The notes: generated by a model not told the origin, from the sequence alone. A stretch of 64,000 bases of DNA from Algoriphagus aquimarinus (GCF_900112005.1 NZ_FOKK01000014.1:1-64000); one strand, 5' to 3'. Shown: positions 16,827-25,486, numbered from the stretch's first letter. A program made the numbers and translations.

Positions 16827-19800
16827 TTAAAAGAATATTTTACCTGAAAGTTGCATTTGGAATGGTGTTCCTCCTGGAGTGGTCACCCCGACATTAGGGT
16901 TGACTTCATACTCATATGCTTTCTTGATAGGATCAAAATTCTTAATGGTAAGTAAATTTTGGTTTCCAAGAGTTTTGGAAGTACCCCATTCTTTGTTAAA
17001 AAGATTGGCCACATTGAAAATATCCAAACCTAACTCAATACCTGATTTTCTTCCTCCGGTAAAGTATATCTTCTTGGCTGCACGAAGATCCCAGTTTCCG
17101 AAGTAGGCATTTTCTCCTCCATTTCTTACTGCTACTTTTCCTAGGCTCTGACGGATATAATCTTTGGCCAGATTGTCAGGATTTGCTAGCACTGTATTCA
17201 TTCCTTCACGAATAGTTTCTGACAAGCCAGGAGTTGATGGATCGAATGCAAAAGCTAAATCATTGGAGTTGACAAAATCTCCATTTACATTTCCATTAAC
17301 TTTTAGAGAATAACGTGTACCACCGATTCCTGAGTAGCGCACACCTACGGTAAATCCTTTAAATGTTGGAAGTGTACCGTATAAAACCACTTTAGTTCTA
17401 TACTGTCCGTTTGAATAACTCATCATGGATAGATCTCTAGGATCATCTACTACCATCTGGCTTAATGTTGCGCTGTTGGCGACATTTCCATTATAAGAAG
17501 TGTTGTCTTTGCTGTCATTCCAAGTATAGCTGGCTGTGATTTGACCATCTTTGAAGTAACGGTATGTTCCATCTAGTACCATAGTGTAGGTATTGTTTTT
17601 TCCTTCACTATTCAACTCCAATACACGGCCGATTTGATCTGTCTTTCTTCCTTTAGTCCAGTCGGCATTTCCATTGGAAGTACTGATAGTTTCTGCAGGC
17701 ACATATACGCCTCGGTTTGCTTCGTCTTCAAGTGTGAAATATGGTAGATCTACCATGTTTCTGTCCACATACATGTAGTTGTTTCGGGCGATGGAAGCGA
17801 TAAAGTTGATCCCTAACCTTAATCTGTTATTGAAAACTCTATTGTACATCACATTTCCTTTGTAAACTGTAGGTACTTTAAGGTCTTTACTATTCATGTT
17901 AATAGTAGTCACAGGTGTCACGCCAGGTTGATTAAGCAGGTCTATTCCCGGTGCTGTACTAGGGTCATTTCTATAGGACTCAAAGTCAGGTATTGGCACA
18001 TTCGCTCCGGTGATGTCGACTGCAAATATCTTTGTTCCGTCAAATTGAAGATTGTTTACATCTGAATAGTTATTTAGCGCCGAACCGAAAATACCTCCTC
18101 CAATCCGTATGACATCCTGCTGTTTTTCATTGATGTCCCACGTAAACTGTACTCTAGGCTGAATTTGAAAGCCTCCAGTTTTTACGTCTGTTCGTAAACC
18201 CAATTCATCAAATACAGTTTGGTTGAATGTAGGACTGTTTTTATATGTCGTATAATCACCTCTTAATCCTAAAGTCAGACTCATACCTCTACCTAGATCA
18301 GTTTCAGATTGAGCATAAATCCCACCTCCAAAAATGCGCTGTTCTACCGTTGGATCTTCAGTAGCTACTTCACGTGCATATCTGTATGGTTTAAGATTGT
18401 CAAAATTGTCTAGCCCTGTAAAATAGAATCTTCCGTTAAATTCACTGGTGGCCAAAGAAGTCAAATCATTCGAAAGTAAGTCCATACCTAAGGTGAAGTT
18501 TGTTCTTCCTTTGTTGTAATAGAGATTGTTGACTAGCTGAAATACTTTTGATTCAAATCTCTCTGGAAGATAACGCTGACCGCCTAATTGAATGGTAGTA
18601 TTCACATTGCTTCCATCCACAACAGATTCTACACGTTGCACGATTGCTCTTGGGATATTGGAGCTAGGAAGTTGATCGTTTGGTTTTGCATCATCTAGCG
18701 TGTACAAATATTGAAGCTTAATTTCATTGGTTAACCGATCACTTATCTCCGTTCTGAGCGATGCCATCAAGGAATTTGCAGTAGAGAGGTGATCTCCATA
18801 TACTTCGTATAAGTTGATGGAACTGTTATCGGATACGCCTTGACTGTTTAAGTCGCGCGAGAAATTGTTTCGTATCGTCAGGAGATTTGATTTATTGATC
18901 TGGTAATCTATTCTGGCGAATGCAGTGTGAGAGTATCTCTTTTTGTTGAAACTCCCTGTTTGCGGGGAATCTGCTACGCCGTATTTACCACGTGCAATCT
19001 GTAGGTATCGATCCAAAGATTCCTGAGAGAGGTTATACCGGTTTTCATCTTCGGCGGTGCGGATATCTGCAATGTAAAGCGGTCGTGCATCGCGCTGTCC
19101 GTCATAGGCTACGAAGAAGTGTAGCTTATCTTTAATGATAGGGCCTCCTAGCGTGACTCCATACTGCTGAATTGCAAATTCGTCCTCTCGTTTGTTTCCT
19201 CTTGTGTCATATTTGCTAGCCAACCAATCTGCTCTATTATATAGAAAGGCAGATCCATGCACGGTATTCGTTCCTGTTTTGGTCACAGCACTTATAATCC
19301 CACCGCCACTTCTGCCGTTAGTGACGTCATAGTCGTTTGTTGATACTTCGAATTCCCTAATCGCTTCCATTGAAATAGAGAATGGTCCACGATTAGTAGC
19401 ACCACTGGAAAGTGGGCTTTTGTTCGTCATCCCATCAATAGTGTAATTGGTAGAAGAATATAATTGCCCTAGTAGATTGCTTCCATTAGAGACAGGAGAG
19501 AGGTCTACAAGTGAACTGAAGTTTCTGCCATTCACTGGTAAGGTTGCCATGTCTTTTGCTGTCACAGCAGTGGAGCTGCCAAATCGGTCAATACTGTTAC
19601 TTAATGAATTGGCAACGACACTTATTTCATTTAGTGATTGCACTTCTTCACTCAGCTCTACGTCAAGCTTGATGTGATTTCCCTGACTTAGAGCATATCC
19701 TGAGAATACTTTGGTTCCATAGCCCAAATAAGTACAGGTTACAGAGTAGTCAGTTGCTAATGGAAGCTGATTGACGATGTAATTCCCCTTGAGATTTGTA

Positions 19801-19997
19801 ACTGCGGTGGCAGTAAATCCAGTTTGCTCATTTTTAATCAATAGAGCGGCACCGATGAGTGGCTCCCCACTTGAATCGGTTACTTTCCCAGAAATGGATG
19901 CATTTGTGGCTTGGGAAAAGGCTTGATAATTGAGCCCTAAATACAGGAATAGGAGAAACAATCCAGCCGCTAATTGGGAGTATCTTTTTGAACTCAT
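16827..19997 (-). CDS. Oar-like TonB-dependent receptor with carboxypeptidase-regulatory-like domain
   Basis: The 1056-residue outer membrane protein has a signal peptide (to about residue 30), a beta-sandwich domain starting ISGKVTDSSGEPLIGA, and a plug domain (LPVNGRNFSSLVDLSP, IDGMTNKSPLSSG, VTKTGTNTVHGSAF). These are hallmarks of the Oar family. A large barrel ends in LSGKIFF. Unlike SusC proteins it has no SusD partner. Oar proteins in other bacteria take part in secretion or in uptake of large substrates. Here the gene is followed by a nucleotide phosphodiesterase gene, so a role in phosphate-ester or nucleotide scavenging is a reasonable inference. Direct repeats of TAGCTAATATT lie upstream at 20110 and 20126. 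Confidence 0.93.
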   Translation of the reverse strand: MSSKRYSQLAAGLFLLFLYLGLNYQAFSQATNASISGKVTDSSGEPLIGAALLIKNEQTGFTATAVTNLKGNYIVNQLPLATDYSVTCTYLGYGTKVFSGYALSQGNHIKLDVELSEEVQSLNEISVVANSLSNSIDRFGSSTAVTAKDMATLPVNGRNFSSLVDLSPVSNGSNLLGQLYSSTNYTIDGMTNKSPLSSGATNRGPFSISMEAIREFEVSTNDYDVTNGRSGGGIISAVTKTGTNTVHGSAFLYNRADWLASKYDTRGNKREDEFAIQQYGVTLGGPIIKDKLHFFVAYDGQRDARPLYIADIRTAEDENRYNLSQESLDRYLQIARGKYGVADSPQTGSFNKKRYSHTAFARIDYQINKSNLLTIRNNFSRDLNSQGVSDNSSINLYEVYGDHLSTANSLMASLRTEISDRLTNEIKLQYLYTLDDAKPNDQLPSSNIPRAIVQRVESVVDGSNVNTTIQLGGQRYLPERFESKVFQLVNNLYYNKGRTNFTLGMDLLSNDLTSLATSEFNGRFYFTGLDNFDNLKPYRYAREVATEDPTVEQRIFGGGIYAQSETDLGRGMSLTLGLRGDYTTYKNSPTFNQTVFDELGLRTDVKTGGFQIQPRVQFTWDINEKQQDVIRIGGGIFGSALNNYSDVNNLQFDGTKIFAVDITGANVPIPDFESYRNDPSTAPGIDLLNQPGVTPVTTINMNSKDLKVPTVYKGNVMYNRVFNNRLRLGINFIASIARNNYMYVDRNMVDLPYFTLEDEANRGVYVPAETISTSNGNADWTKGRKTDQIGRVLELNSEGKNNTYTMVLDGTYRYFKDGQITASYTWNDSKDNTSYNGNVANSATLSQMVVDDPRDLSMMSYSNGQYRTKVVLYGTLPTFKGFTVGVRYSGIGGTRYSLKVNGNVNGDFVNSNDLAFAFDPSTPGLSETIREGMNTVLANPDNLAKDYIRQSLGKVAVRNGGENAYFGNWDLRAAKKIYFTGGRKSGIELGLDIFNVANLFNKEWGTSKTLGNQNLLTIKNFDPIKKAYEYEVNPNVGVTTPGGTPFQMQLSGKIFF

Positions 19998-20109
19998 AGT
20001 GTTTGAATAATGGTTTAATTTTATTCAAAACTAGAATTCAATAATGCTATGAAATGTTAATTTTTAACATCTGATACAGGTGTAACATAAAGATAAATCA
20101 GGTAACAAT

Positions 20110-20136
20110 TAGCTAATATTGTCTCTAGCTAATATT
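20110..20136. repeat. Direct repeat TAGCTAATATT (two copies, 16-bp spacing)
   Basis: Two perfect 11-bp copies at 20110-20120 and 20126-20136, about 115-140 bp upstream of the Oar-like gene. They could be a regulator site for it. Confidence 0.5.
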
Positions 20137-20731
20137 TAAATATCAGTGTTCTCAGCACGTATGAATTATGCCTTTAAAAGTATGTTTAGCAGTTAAGTTG
20201 TTTTTTTGATCACATGAGAATTAGTAATTGAAAGGAATAGATTCGTATTTGAAAATCAGATATTTATAAAAATGTGGGCTAGTAAAAATGTTTTATTTGT
20301 CCCTGAATTCTTTCAAAGCTAGTCCTTGGCTGCGATGTGTTCAGGAGCTTCCGGCATAAAGCCGCTGGCTGCGGCTCATTTTTTATTCTAAAGAATACCT
20401 TAATTGTGGACTTACTGGAGTCGGTACTGGTTTGGTCATTATAACAATTTCCAATAATAATAGTTAGGTTAAAAAGAGGGGTCATTCCCTCCAAACATTC
20501 ACGATATAAAGTGTATTGAATTGATCTTTATCAGGAACCGGTAAGGGGATAATACTAAAGTTTAGGATGCTTGTAAAAAATATTTAGTTAAAATATTAAT
20601 ACGGCAAAGAGGAAAAGTGAATGCCTATTTCAACCAAGTACGAGATAGTGTTACGTTCACTTACCATCCTCCAACCTTATTAATCACTTAAAACCAGAGA
20701 ATTAAAACAAAAACCAATTAATCAAAGAATT
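20137..20731. other. Gene-poor stretch holding one radC-leader copy
   Basis: No coding frame is convincing between the Oar-like gene and the small membrane gene at 20732. The only recognisable content is the leader copy at 20290-20392. The rest is AT-rich and without clear promoters. Confidence 0.5.
20290..20392 (+). repeat. radC-leader element, copy B (solitary)
   Basis: This closely matches 14338-14455 and 37558-37675 from GTCCCTGAATTC to the GCGGCTCATTTTTTATT end. It has no radC fragment or tra sequence next to it, so the element exists on its own here. AGCCGC-TGGCT-GCGGCT followed by CATTTTTTATT is a good hairpin plus T-run. Confidence 0.75.
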
Positions 20732-20899
20732 ATGAGACAATTAGGCTTAATCATCTTAGGTATACTTATTCTAGGGGCCATTTTGGTACTTACCCTTGTT
20801 ATGAATATTCTTGAATTTTTTATGGGAGCCATATTATTTGTATTGGCAATCGTGATTCTGATTTACCTCTATACTAGGATAAAAGACAAGTTATCCTAA
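20732..20899 (+). CDS. Small two-helix membrane protein (55 residues)
   Basis: An ATG at 20732 opens 55 codons to TAA at 20897. The peptide begins MRQLGLIILGILILGAI and is almost all hydrophobic: two predicted membrane segments (about residues 4-24 and 30-47), then a basic tail (TRIKDK). A strong terminator follows within 80 bp on the same strand, which supports a real transcript. No family is recognised. Confidence 0.6.
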   Translation: MRQLGLIILGILILGAILVLTLVMNILEFFMGAILFVLAIVILIYLYTRIKDKLS

Positions 20900-20974
20900 A
20901 AACAGCCAAACTGGAGCAAAGTGATTTGAGGGTATTTCTTGGCTGCTCAAGTACCCTGAAAATATGATTGAAAA

Positions 20975-21004
20975 TAGCCCCGTACTTCGGGGCTTTTGTT
21001 TTGA
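20975..21004 (+). terminator. Rho-independent terminator
   Basis: AGCCCCG-TACT-TCGGGGCT stem-loop followed by TTTGTTTTG, typical of an intrinsic terminator, downstream of the small membrane protein gene. Confidence 0.8.
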
Positions 21005-21046
21005 TCAAAGGAGCTTCAATAAATCAGGTCAAATGCCGATATCTAT

Positions 21047-21355
21047 TCAAAACCCATCAGGTTTTGTTTCCGGATGCTTTTGCCAGTATTGAACAATTGA
21101 AGGCATGTATTCAGCGCTTTCTATGGTTCCTTGTAAGTCGGCTTTTTGGCCTTGATATAGATAAATTTTATTGTCTTCTACTTTCTCAACAGTTAGATCT
21201 TCTTTTTTCAGTAAGTCCATCACTTTTTTCAAATCCTCCGGTTCTTTAATAAACGTTTCGAAGCGGATATAGAATTCTTCTCCTATGGGAGGGATGGGGT
21301 AATCACTAGGGATATCAGCGCTGATAACTGGGTCTGTTGGAAAAATGATTTTCAT
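21047..21355 (-). CDS. Hypothetical protein, 102 residues
   Basis: The frame starts with ATG at 21355 and encodes a soluble acidic protein with a mixed alpha/beta look (EEFYIRFETFIKEPEDLKKVMDLLKKED, then IYLYQGQKADLQGTIESAE). No signal peptide, membrane helix or known motif is visible. It is convergent with the small membrane gene and divergent from the sugar transferase gene. Its amino-acid composition is normal for a real protein. I do not recognise the family. Confidence 0.6.
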   Translation of the reverse strand: MKIIFPTDPVISADIPSDYPIPPIGEEFYIRFETFIKEPEDLKKVMDLLKKEDLTVEKVEDNKIYLYQGQKADLQGTIESAEYMPSIVQYWQKHPETKPDGF

Positions 21356-21920
21356 GGCTGTCGTAATTATTTTGTTTATTAAAACTAACCATGATTGCCT
21401 AGAAAGACAACCTATGTTTCCTGTACCTCTTGAAGCAGTAGTTCAAGTAAGCCAAATGTGTGTTGCAGCTAGGTTTTGTATCCTTAAATTTTTCCAATTT
21501 TTTCTTACAGATCGGCATAGAATACTGTTTTATACTAGTTAATTATCGAGGCATTTGTGAAGGGTTAAATCTTAACTTTCATCTCAAATAGTAAACTCGA
21601 GATTTTTTAAATGAATTGATGAGGAGTTGATTTCCTTGGATTATTGTGCACCCAGGGGAGGTTTTCACCAATAAGAGTGGAGCCACACTGATGGAAACAT
21701 TGCTTGGTAGTCTGTCTAGGGAAGGCTTAAAGGATTAATTTTCCAATCGTTTGCTCATGCTGATATAAACAGCAGGAAATATCTATCCCAGATTGTGGTC
21801 AGTTACCACAATTTTAATTCAAAATACTTCTGTATTGCTCTAAAATGGTGGATGATTTGGCTTGGCATCCTCCTTGGTAATTAGTTTCTACCACTAATGT
21901 TGACTTAAACTACTAAACCA
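21356..21920. other. Intergenic region upstream of the sugar transferase
   Basis: No convincing gene. It contains the hairpin at 21792-21816 and no clear TAnnTTTG promoter. It is the likely control region for the sugar transferase gene. Confidence 0.4.
21792..21816 (+). promoter_or_regulatory. Leader hairpin with T-run before the sugar transferase
   Basis: ATTGTGG and CCACAAT pair around seven bases, followed by TTTTAATT, about 105 bp upstream of the ATG at 21921. It could be an attenuator in the leader, or the terminator of an unseen short transcript. Confidence 0.4.
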
Positions 21921-22640
21921 ATGACACCTAATAGAGCACACCAGCAGGAAATTGTTTTCAAAGGATATCAATCAGGCAGAATGATTCCGGATCTTTTCTC
22001 CCTTAACGCTATTTCAAAAAGCGCTATTTCCCAGACCATGAATCAGGGGATAGAAATAACTACAATTATTGCCAAAAGGGTTTTTGATATTATCTTTTCG
22101 GCTACTGCTATTCTTGCAGGTTTACCCGTATATATCGCACTTACTCTGATTACCAAACTTACATCCAAGGGACCAGTATTTTACAAACAGGAGAGAATCG
22201 GAAGAAATGGTCAGCCCTTCGAAATTCTGAAATTCAGAAGTATGATTGTTGATTCTGAAGTGAATGGGCCACAGTTGACTACGGACAATGATCCTAGAAT
22301 TACCAAATGGGGTAATTTTATGAGGAAAACCCATTTGGATGAGCTTCCACAATTCTTCAATGTACTCATGGGTGATATGTCTGTAGTAGGGCCTCGTCCT
22401 GAGCGAGCGTTTTTTATCCAGCAGATTGTAGCCAGACAACCAAGATATATCCAATTGCTTACGCTACGTCCAGGGATAACATCTATTGGTCAAGTGGATT
22501 ATGGATATGCTGAGACCGTAGAAGAAATGTGTCAGCGGGTGAGGCTTGACCTGAAATACCTTACTCAGGTGAACTTGTTTACAGATCTAAAGATCATTGC
22601 CAGTACAATAATGACTATGATCAATAAAAAAGGGAAGTAG
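21921..22640 (+). CDS. Bacterial sugar transferase (initiating exopolysaccharide glycosyltransferase)
   Basis: The 239-residue protein is a monotopic phosphoglycosyl transferase of the bacterial sugar transferase family (PF02397). It loads the first sugar phosphate onto undecaprenyl phosphate. It has a short N-terminal tail, one re-entrant membrane segment (about residues 52-78) and the family blocks KQERIGRNGQPFEILKFRSM, HLDELPQFFNVLMGDMSVVGPRPE (with the catalytic Asp-Glu pair) and LRPGITSIGQV. The long N-terminal four-helix domain of WbaP-type enzymes is absent. No other glycosyltransferase gene is nearby, so it is an orphan initiator here, perhaps for capsule or biofilm polysaccharide made elsewhere. 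Confidence 0.93.
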   Translation: MTPNRAHQQEIVFKGYQSGRMIPDLFSLNAISKSAISQTMNQGIEITTIIAKRVFDIIFSATAILAGLPVYIALTLITKLTSKGPVFYKQERIGRNGQPFEILKFRSMIVDSEVNGPQLTTDNDPRITKWGNFMRKTHLDELPQFFNVLMGDMSVVGPRPERAFFIQQIVARQPRYIQLLTLRPGITSIGQVDYGYAETVEEMCQRVRLDLKYLTQVNLFTDLKIIASTIMTMINKKGK

Positions 22641-23260
22641 TCATTTATGTAATTGCTTTTTTACCAGTAACAAATCCGAAACAGGAGATGACTTGCTAAA
22701 CGTTTGTATGGAAGTCCCAGATATAAAGCTTCGCAGTTAATGCCATATTAGCGATAAAATTAATTGCAAGGCTTAGTTTAGGTTCAAAGGCAAGGTAGAT
22801 ACCTATTAGTTCCTCCCTTGATTCTCCCTTACTTCTCCCTTGTCGTTCCCATAATCTTCCGAGTGTATAAGGGAGATTCATGGGAGCAATTAGGGAATTA
22901 CAAGGGGATTCTATAAGCTTTGGTAGTACTTTTCAACGAAGTATCTAGGAATATCCTCCTTTCTGACATCGGATAAGTAGTGAAGAAGGGGGGAGACAGA
23001 TAATCAATTACTCCCGAATACTGTATGGCATAGGTATGGATACTAAGCTAAGGCAAGGCGTCAAGAAGTGATTCATATGTCATTTTAGCCTTAGGCCTGA
23101 TAGAAGAGAAGAAAAATCCCACCCAGTTACCATGTCGACAGACTAAAACACAGCGGGAAAGAAATTGCTAAACCATGCTTGAGTTCTAGCTATAGTAACG
23201 ATTCCAGTTTTTGAAAATTCATTGATTTGAGTTTCATATGAGCCTCAAAATCGAATCTTA
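22641..23260. other. Non-coding region carrying the 11-bp-phased array
   Basis: There is no gene in these 620 bases. The array at 22814-22907 is the only ordered structure. The rest has no promoter or hairpin that I can support. Confidence 0.5.
22814..22907. repeat. Symmetric array of 11-bp-phased TCCCTT / AAGGGA sites
   Basis: TCCCTT-like hexamers start at 22814, 22825, 22836 and 22847 (TCCCTT three times, then TCCCAT). Their inverted forms start at 22869, 22880, 22891 and 22902 (AAGGGA, ATGGGA, TAGGGA, AAGGGG). Every step is 11 bp, the centre gap is 22 bp, and each left site mirrors a right site around 22860.5. Between hexamers the bases vary. This is a protein-DNA type pattern rather than a simple hairpin; 11 bp is not a multiple of three, so coding does not explain it. 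Confidence 0.7.
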
Positions 23261-23974
23261 CTATTTCTCATCAAGTTTGAGATCTAAGTCTTTCCAGCTT
23301 CCTTCGGCTCTATAAGGAATAAAATTGGCGAAAAGCTCCTCAGAGTACCAACCCAATTCACGGGTTTTTTTGACTACTTCCATATGATGAGGTGAACCAT
23401 AGGCATAGTTTCTCATTGCATCATAAGATTCCCACAGACTAAAGGTCGCTTGCATAAACCATGGGTATTCACCTATGCCGATGGAAAAAATAGCTCCTAA
23501 TGCTTGATCGACTTTTTTCCCCAAAGAGGGTACATGACTCCAGAATCTTGGGAGAAATTTCAGTTTTATCCTAGCTCTAGTAATCACCGCAATTGGGCCG
23601 GAAGGCGTAATCTTTTCTGTGTGGTAAGGATTAGTACCTTCCCAGAGTCCATGAGCTTTGGAGGCCTTCATGAAAATAGTATATGCTTCAGCTGCCCTAG
23701 TCCTAAACTCAGAGAAAGTAGCAGAACTAACAAAGAAATCATTCGCAGCTAACTCTGACTCCCAGACACAATGAAGTACATACACGTTCACATTCAGCAT
23801 TTTAGAGAAGCCATTTTTGCCACCACTTCCCATCAATTTTGAAAACTCTAGGCCAGAAACTTTTTTGAGTTTTGGCTTTGCCTTCTGCATTTGCCCAAAA
23901 ATCCAAAAGGCATTCAACCCTTCAAACCTAAGTAAAGTAACTGTGCTGATCTGAGAAGTTGGTGAATCTTTCAT
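23261..23974 (-). CDS. CrtA-like (spheroidene monooxygenase family) protein
   Basis: The 237-residue product matches the general layout of the spheroidene monooxygenase (CrtA) family. It starts with TLLRFEGLNAFWIFGQM, continues with GSGGKNGFS and RAAEAYTIFMKASKAHGLWEG, and has the conserved SIGIGEYPWFMQATFSLWES plus GWYSEELFANF. CrtA enzymes add keto groups to acyclic carotenoids. Homologues in non-phototrophic Bacteroidota are usually of unknown substrate. No other carotenoid gene is nearby. The start at 23974 (MKDSP) is preferred; an ATG at 23989 is also in frame. It may modify a pigment made elsewhere or have another monooxygenase role. Confidence 0.8.
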   Translation of the reverse strand: MKDSPTSQISTVTLLRFEGLNAFWIFGQMQKAKPKLKKVSGLEFSKLMGSGGKNGFSKMLNVNVYVLHCVWESELAANDFFVSSATFSEFRTRAAEAYTIFMKASKAHGLWEGTNPYHTEKITPSGPIAVITRARIKLKFLPRFWSHVPSLGKKVDQALGAIFSIGIGEYPWFMQATFSLWESYDAMRNYAYGSPHHMEVVKKTRELGWYSEELFANFIPYRAEGSWKDLDLKLDEK

Positions 23975-24271
23975 GTTGGGTGATATCAAATACTATCATC
24001 GGAAACCTATTAGTTGACCGAATGTTAATGGATTTGACTAAAAAAATGTGCCAGATAAGGAGGCTGTGCTTTAATAGGGAATATGAACTGAAGCCAATAG
24101 TTGTCTCAGCTATGACGGCCAATTGCAAATTGGACCAGTTTGTAGGGAAGCCAAATCCTAGTGAGTCACCGCAATGATTTGACTAAATCGAGATTCAATT
24201 CAATTTAATAACTAACGAAGCATATTTGACTCCTGATCAAAAAAGAAATCTTTATCAACATTCTTTTGATA

Positions 24272-24865
24272 CTATCCCAAACCTTCTCGATGAAGAACTG
24301 GCTTGTTAAGATCCTGAATAGGTATAATGTATAATTCTGCTGGACTAGATGGCTTACCACCAATTCCTAGTCCAATGAAAACGGGATAGTTCTCTCGCTT
24401 CGCAAATGTCTTGTAACGGTTCAATTGATCTTCTTCGGCAAATTGGATGAAATCACCTTTGGGTTAGATCTCCATTTACATTCCACAGCAAAAGGGTAGG
24501 AGTTCGCTCCCAGTTTTAATGAAAGCTGAATATCAGGTTGCGTTGTGGTTTCTGCATATCTACCTTCTACATATTTATCTCCAGCCCAATTGCGAATTTG
24601 AAAAAACTTTTTGTCAAACTTCTGCACCACGAATTTTTCGAAATCCAGTCCAGCTTTTTGATTTACATCGATCAGTTCCGATTCATTTTCTTCCTCAGAT
24701 TCTTCCAATTCTTTTCGGATCTGTGCTATAGTGGCATCTACATTCTTCCCTTCGCTCTGAGCCACCTCTCGGATTAGTTTCTCTTCCTTATGTGTCAAAA
24801 TCCCGTCGGCTTTCACTGCTTGAATAACTAGATTTAAAGATTCTGGTAATGGAGTTTTCTAACAT
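24272..24865 (-). pseudogene. Restriction-endonuclease-like (PD-(D/E)XK) protein with frameshifts
   Basis: The longest single frame (24421-24816) encodes a segment with KADGILTHKEEKLIREVA, an acidic coiled stretch, then GLDFEKFVVQKF and a nuclease core TQPDIQL...FAVECKWRS, i.e. the D and E-x-K of a PD-(D/E)XK fold. Near 24455 the frame shifts: the following bases, in another frame, continue sensibly with DFIQFAEEDQLNRYKTF and IGLGIGG down to a stop at 24272. A second shift in an A-run near 24855 separates an ATG at 24865 from the body. At least two frameshifts make it a pseudogene unless the assembly is wrong there. Confidence 0.75.
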
Positions 24866-24883
24866 GATTAGTTTAGTTAGGTG

Positions 24884-24901
24884 AACTACACGATTGACGC
24901 A
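24884..24901. repeat. Direct repeat AACTACACGATTGACGCA, copy 1
   Basis: An exact 18-bp match to 25210-25227, 326 bp apart in the same orientation, on either side of the tRNA 3' fragment. Confidence 0.75.
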
Positions 24902-24947
24902 CTGGAATTACAGGTAATTATGAAGATTTTGGGGGTATTGATCATAA

Positions 24948-24980
24948 AAAAACCTGTAAAGAATTTCTTTACAGGTTTTT
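24948..24980. terminator. Perfect 16-bp inverted repeat, bidirectional terminator-like
   Basis: AAAAACCTGTAAAGAA and TTCTTTACAGGTTTTT pair perfectly around one base, with A- and T-runs at the ends on both strands. It fits an intrinsic terminator working both ways, although no gene ends right beside it. Confidence 0.65.
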
Positions 24981-25138
24981 CATGAAGTGGTTGATATTAA
25001 TCGATTGGATAGTTAATATCTTGTTTTTCAGTGTTTTAAATCAATATCGTATTTGATTTTTCTGAGATTATCGCTTGAATTGTTCCTTTTCAAGTATCTA
25101 ATTATAGTATGCCCCAGACCGAAATCTAGGGCTTTTGT

Positions 25139-25161
25139 GCACTCGGAAGGATTCGAACCCT
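25139..25161 (-). other. tRNA 3'-end fragment (attachment-site scar)
   Basis: On the - strand the bases read GGGTTCGAATCCTTCCGAGTGCA: a T-arm (GTTCGAATC loop region) followed by seven acceptor bases CGAGTGC and A. The rest of a tRNA is absent on the upstream side, where AT-rich sequence follows. Integrating elements that use tRNA 3' ends leave such duplicated tails. The sequence would fit the end of an Arg-type tRNA, but identity cannot be proven from 23 bases. Confidence 0.7.
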
Positions 25162-25171
25162 GTTTGTAATC

Positions 25172-25227
25172 ATTTTAAAATCAACGATTTAGCTGAGATT
25201 ATTTTTTGTAACTACACGATTGACGCA
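25172..25227. repeat. Att-region repeat next to the tRNA fragment
   Basis: This holds TTTTAAAATCAACG...CTGAGATTAT and the second exact copy of AACTACACGATTGACGCA (25210-25227). A diverged copy of the first part (TTTTAAATCAATATCG...CTGAGATTAT) lies at 25033-25072. Paired repeats around a tRNA tail suggest two superimposed or recombined attachment sites. Confidence 0.6.
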
Positions 25228-25486
25228 ACTAATAATTGATGGATCTTAGTAAAATCTAATTTACACCTGTTGAATTCCACTTAGTCAAAGAGCTTGTTTT
25301 CAGACAACTAAGTTATGAAATAATATTTATTTGAAACAATAAGCTTTCAGAATAAAATACACGGATAGTAGTTAGTAAATCATATTTGGATATGTAAACT
25401 TAACCCCTAATTATGATCTAAATAATTATGTTAGTGACCGTTTAGAAAGTATAATTTTGGACTATAGCGATCCAGTTTACCTTAAA
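25228..25486. other. AT-rich non-coding end of the element
   Basis: No frame of note lies between the attachment-type repeats and the first small gene of the element at 25487. An integrase gene, expected near such an end, is not present. Confidence 0.5.

Noticed and set aside
22696-22881. 61-codon reverse ORF across the 11-bp array
   Set aside because: It comes from the CCCTT/AAGGG repeats themselves. The 11-bp step changes frame each time, so coding selection cannot explain the pattern.
24948-24980. Perfect inverted repeat considered as CRISPR-like or IS end
   Set aside because: It is single, with a one-base loop and A/T tracts at both ends, which is a terminator form. There are no repeated spacers.
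25030-25161. Complete tRNA gene on the - strand
   Set aside because: Only the T-arm and 3' acceptor are present. No D-arm, anticodon arm or matching 5' acceptor (GCACTCG) was found upstream.
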